This document shows positions 6,101 to 7,043 of a stretch of 7,043 nt of DNA, piece after piece (positions within the stretch are counted from its first letter, which is position 1; the number at the start of each line of letters is the position of its first letter). Origin of the DNA: Rubrobacteraceae bacterium (lineage in GTDB: Bacteria; Actinomycetota; Rubrobacteria; Rubrobacterales; Rubrobacteraceae); the NCBI GenBank assembly GCA_013698525.1, contig JACCSM010000272.1, positions 1 through 7,043 on the forward strand. Reading direction: 5' to 3'. The position numbers were made by a program, and so were the translations under genes. The notes beneath the pieces are model-generated. The model saw nothing but the letters and a program-made list of their open reading frames with translations, made no database searches and had not been told where the DNA came from.

Positions 6101-6121
6101 CCTCTCCACTGAAGCGGGAGG
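6101..6121 (-). repeat. Left-end recognition hairpin of the element
   Basis: On the minus strand CCTCCCGC, loop TTCA, then GTGGAGAGG form an eight-pair stem with a bulged A on the 3' arm and one G-T wobble. It lies 19 bases inside the proposed left end. A competing stem, GAGGC (6118-6122) with GCCTC (6129-6133), overlaps it. Sequence and shape resemble the right-end hairpin. Confidence 0.7.
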
Positions 6122-6139
6122 CTTTCTCGCCTCGAAAGC

Positions 6140-6329
6140 GGTAAGGGCTGGCGACCCATTCGACTACGCCGCATCCCGACGCCAGGATGATGCTCACGAT
6201 AAGGAGCGCGAGTGCTTCTACTGCCTTTCGGGGTGGGTGTTCATGGGTTCCCTCGACCACGACGGTGAGGAGGTCTTCGACGCCTTTCGCTGTCGCAGGT
6301 GCGGCGGTACGGGCCGGATACGCTCTTAG
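6140..6329 (+). pseudogene. Zinc-ribbon small protein, 5' end removed by the insertion
   Basis: The plus-strand frame runs from the element edge to TAG at 6327-6329. It contains CFYC, about 22 residues later CRRCGGTG, and ends GRIRS. Two CxxC pairs, the second followed by GGTG, are characteristic of a zinc-binding ribbon like the DnaJ-type repeat. The stretch between them (SLDHDGEEVFDAFR) is acidic. Codons are GC-rich in third position, as in a real gene. No start codon lies before the first CxxC on this side of the element, so the gene's beginning was cut off or moved to 4379. In-frame translation upstream is antisense to the transposase genes and is not protein. Its function is unknown; it may bind metal or nucleic acid. 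Confidence 0.6.
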
Positions 6330-6382
6330 CCCGGTCCAACCAATCGCGGTGTGGGGTAGGGAGCACTCCGAGGAAGAGAGAG

Positions 6383-6413
6383 AAGGGCTCAAACAGGCCG
6401 TACGAGGGCCCTT
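6383..6413. terminator. Inverted repeat between convergent genes, possible terminator
   Basis: AAGGGCTC (6383-6390) pairs with GGGCCCTT and the preceding base (6406-6413), eight pairs including one T-G, around a 15-base loop. It lies between the zinc-ribbon stop (6329) and the stop of the minus-strand gene (6428), where a two-way terminator would be useful. T-tracts are poor. Confidence 0.3.
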
Positions 6414-6427
6414 GTAACCCTCTTGCA

Positions 6428-6661
6428 TCAGGCGGACCGGTTTCGCTCCCTGTAGTGCATCCTCGCCTCCTGTTCTATGGCCTCCGCCGTAGCACCCCGG
6501 GCGCTGAAGCGGGCGACCGCCGTCCCGTGGGGGCAGCGCAAGACCAACACGTCGGGGTCTGAGCGCTCAAGGCTGTAGCCGGGCGGCAGGCGCAGTTCCT
6601 TGGACGATCCCGTCCCTCCGACCGACCGCATCGGGTTTTCCGGCGCTACAAACGGGCGCAT
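6428..6661 (-). CDS. Small protein of unknown function with LPPGY...SARGAT core
   Basis: From ATG 6661 this is 77 residues; ATG 6631 would give 67 and neither start has a strong ribosome binding site. The core reads LPPGYSLERSDPDVLVLRCP, then HGTAVARFSARGATAEAIEQ, and ends EARMHYRERNRSA. I recall similar short proteins in Rubrobacter-like genomes as hypothetical, but know no function. The pattern of a short beta hairpin (DVLVLRCPHGTAVARFS) and a C-terminal helix suggests a small compact fold. There is no signal peptide or membrane segment. It begins 19 bases after the stop of the receiver-like gene on the same strand, so the two are probably co-transcribed and may act together. The frame is open further upstream to 6778, but that part overlaps the neighbouring gene. 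Confidence 0.65.
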   Translation of the reverse strand: MRPFVAPENPMRSVGGTGSSKELRLPPGYSLERSDPDVLVLRCPHGTAVARFSARGATAEAIEQEARMHYRERNRSA

Positions 6662-6680
6662 AAGGGTTCCCAAGGCTCTC

Positions 6681-7043
6681 TTACCCCGTCCTGGCTTGGG
6701 TAGTAGAGGTAGTAGAAGACGCCGGCGGCACATCAAGAAGGGCGGCTTCGATCCGTTCCACAAGGACCTTTGTCTCACACGGCCACGGCACGCTAAGTAC
6801 TCCCTCCTTCTCTGGTAGGCCCTCCTCTACGGTTGTGGAGAGCACGATCACCGGCATATCTACCTTTTGCGGTGTGCTCTTACCCATAGCACCGAGGAAG
6901 GCTCCGCGCACACCCGCATCCAGCCTGGGGGCGAGGAGCAACAGATCCGCGCCCTCGAGCAGCTCGCCTACAACCCCTGTGGGGTAGGAATCGAGCGGGG
7001 TGATGTGGTAACCGGAGCTCTCAAGGAGCGCACAGAGGGCACG
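6681..7043 (-). CDS. Degenerate response-regulator receiver protein, 5' end missing
   Basis: The minus frame is open from the window edge to TAA at 6681-6683, giving 120 visible residues; the start lies outside. The order of elements follows a receiver domain: RALCALLESSGYHITPLD (helix 1 and strand 2), ADLLLLAPRLD (strand 3), PVIVLST (strand 4), GVLSVPWP (strand 5) and VLVERIEAAL (last helix). The phosphate-accepting Asp at the end of strand 3 is Ala here, and the conserved Lys-Pro becomes Trp-Pro, while the Ser/Thr position is kept as Ser. It is thus unlikely to be phosphorylated and may bind a partner instead. The tail is rich in Ser and Thr with no output domain visible. The first acidic residues of strand 1 cannot be checked here. 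Confidence 0.7.
   Translation of the reverse strand, partial: RALCALLESSGYHITPLDSYPTGVVGELLEGADLLLLAPRLDAGVRGAFLGAMGKSTPQKVDMPVIVLSTTVEEGLPEKEGVLSVPWPCETKVLVERIEAALLDVPPASSTTSTTQARTG

Larger units (their letters stand above)
4435..6140 (-). mobile_element. IS200/IS605-type insertion sequence, apparently complete
   Basis: The element reads on the minus strand: left end, tnpA, tnpB, right end. By the IS608 rule, cleavage follows a TTAC at the left flank (plus-strand GTAA at 6141-6144) and the right end finishes in TCAA (plus-strand TTGA at 4435-4438). This gives 1706 bases. Both ends carry an imperfect hairpin with a bulged base (6101-6121 and 4443-4463), as these elements need for single-strand recognition. 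There are no terminal inverted repeats and no target duplication, in line with the family. Both proteins keep their catalytic residues, so the element may be active. The exact termini could be off by one or two bases. Confidence 0.75.

Noticed and set aside
6171..6227. Minus-strand lipoprotein-like signal (LALLIVSIILASGC) upstream of tnpA
   Set aside because: It is antisense to the zinc-ribbon coding sequence, has no good start, and is part of an artificial upstream extension of the tnpA frame. It remains a minor rival reading of the disrupted locus.
4602..6329. Plus-strand 575-codon open frame across the insertion element
   Set aside because: Most of it is antisense to tnpB and tnpA, whose catalytic motifs prove the minus strand is coding. 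Only the end (after 6140) is a real zinc-ribbon sequence.
1..7043. CRISPR array or rRNA
   Set aside because: No regularly spaced repeats with unique spacers and no rRNA signature were found.

Overview
The window looks like a chromosomal segment of a high-GC actinobacterium. The frequent AGG arginine and ATA isoleucine codons, the NB-ARC/TPR cyclase and the small receiver-like proteins suggest a Rubrobacter-like lineage. That placement rests on protein style and codon use, not on a marker gene.

Layout: (a) 1-239 is the 3' part of a tatA-type gene for the twin-arginine export pore. (b) 240-1587 holds no convincing intact gene. It is a scarred stretch with many perfect stem-loops (267-598), three pairs of short direct repeats, two tRNA 3'-tail sequences (734-753 and 1018-1069), and what may be the C-terminal relic of a MerR-type regulator on the minus strand. 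The best reading is a decayed integration site at a tRNA gene, perhaps with an unrecognised structured RNA. (c) 1588-4347 encodes a 919-residue protein joining a class III nucleotide cyclase, an NB-ARC-type STAND ATPase and a TPR tail. (d) 4435-6140 is a complete-looking IS200/IS605-type element on the minus strand: tnpA (HUH/Y1 transposase) directly abutting tnpB (RuvC-like RNA-guided nuclease), with imperfect hairpins near both ends and a predicted omega RNA across the right end. (e) The element appears to have split a small plus-strand gene for a zinc-ribbon protein. Removing the element can rejoin 4379-4434 with 6140-6329 as an 81-codon frame. (f) 6428-7043, minus strand, carries a degenerate response-regulator receiver protein (5' end outside the window) followed by a small protein of unknown function, probably one transcription unit.

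How the parts may work together: the cyclase/STAND protein looks like a stand-alone sensor that could make a cyclic nucleotide when its NTPase/TPR part is triggered. TnpA and TnpB form a self-contained peel-and-paste system in which TnpB would cut the emptied donor site. No pathway links the neighbouring genes. The most unusual parts are the structured, repeat-rich gap 240-1070 and the element-split zinc-ribbon gene.
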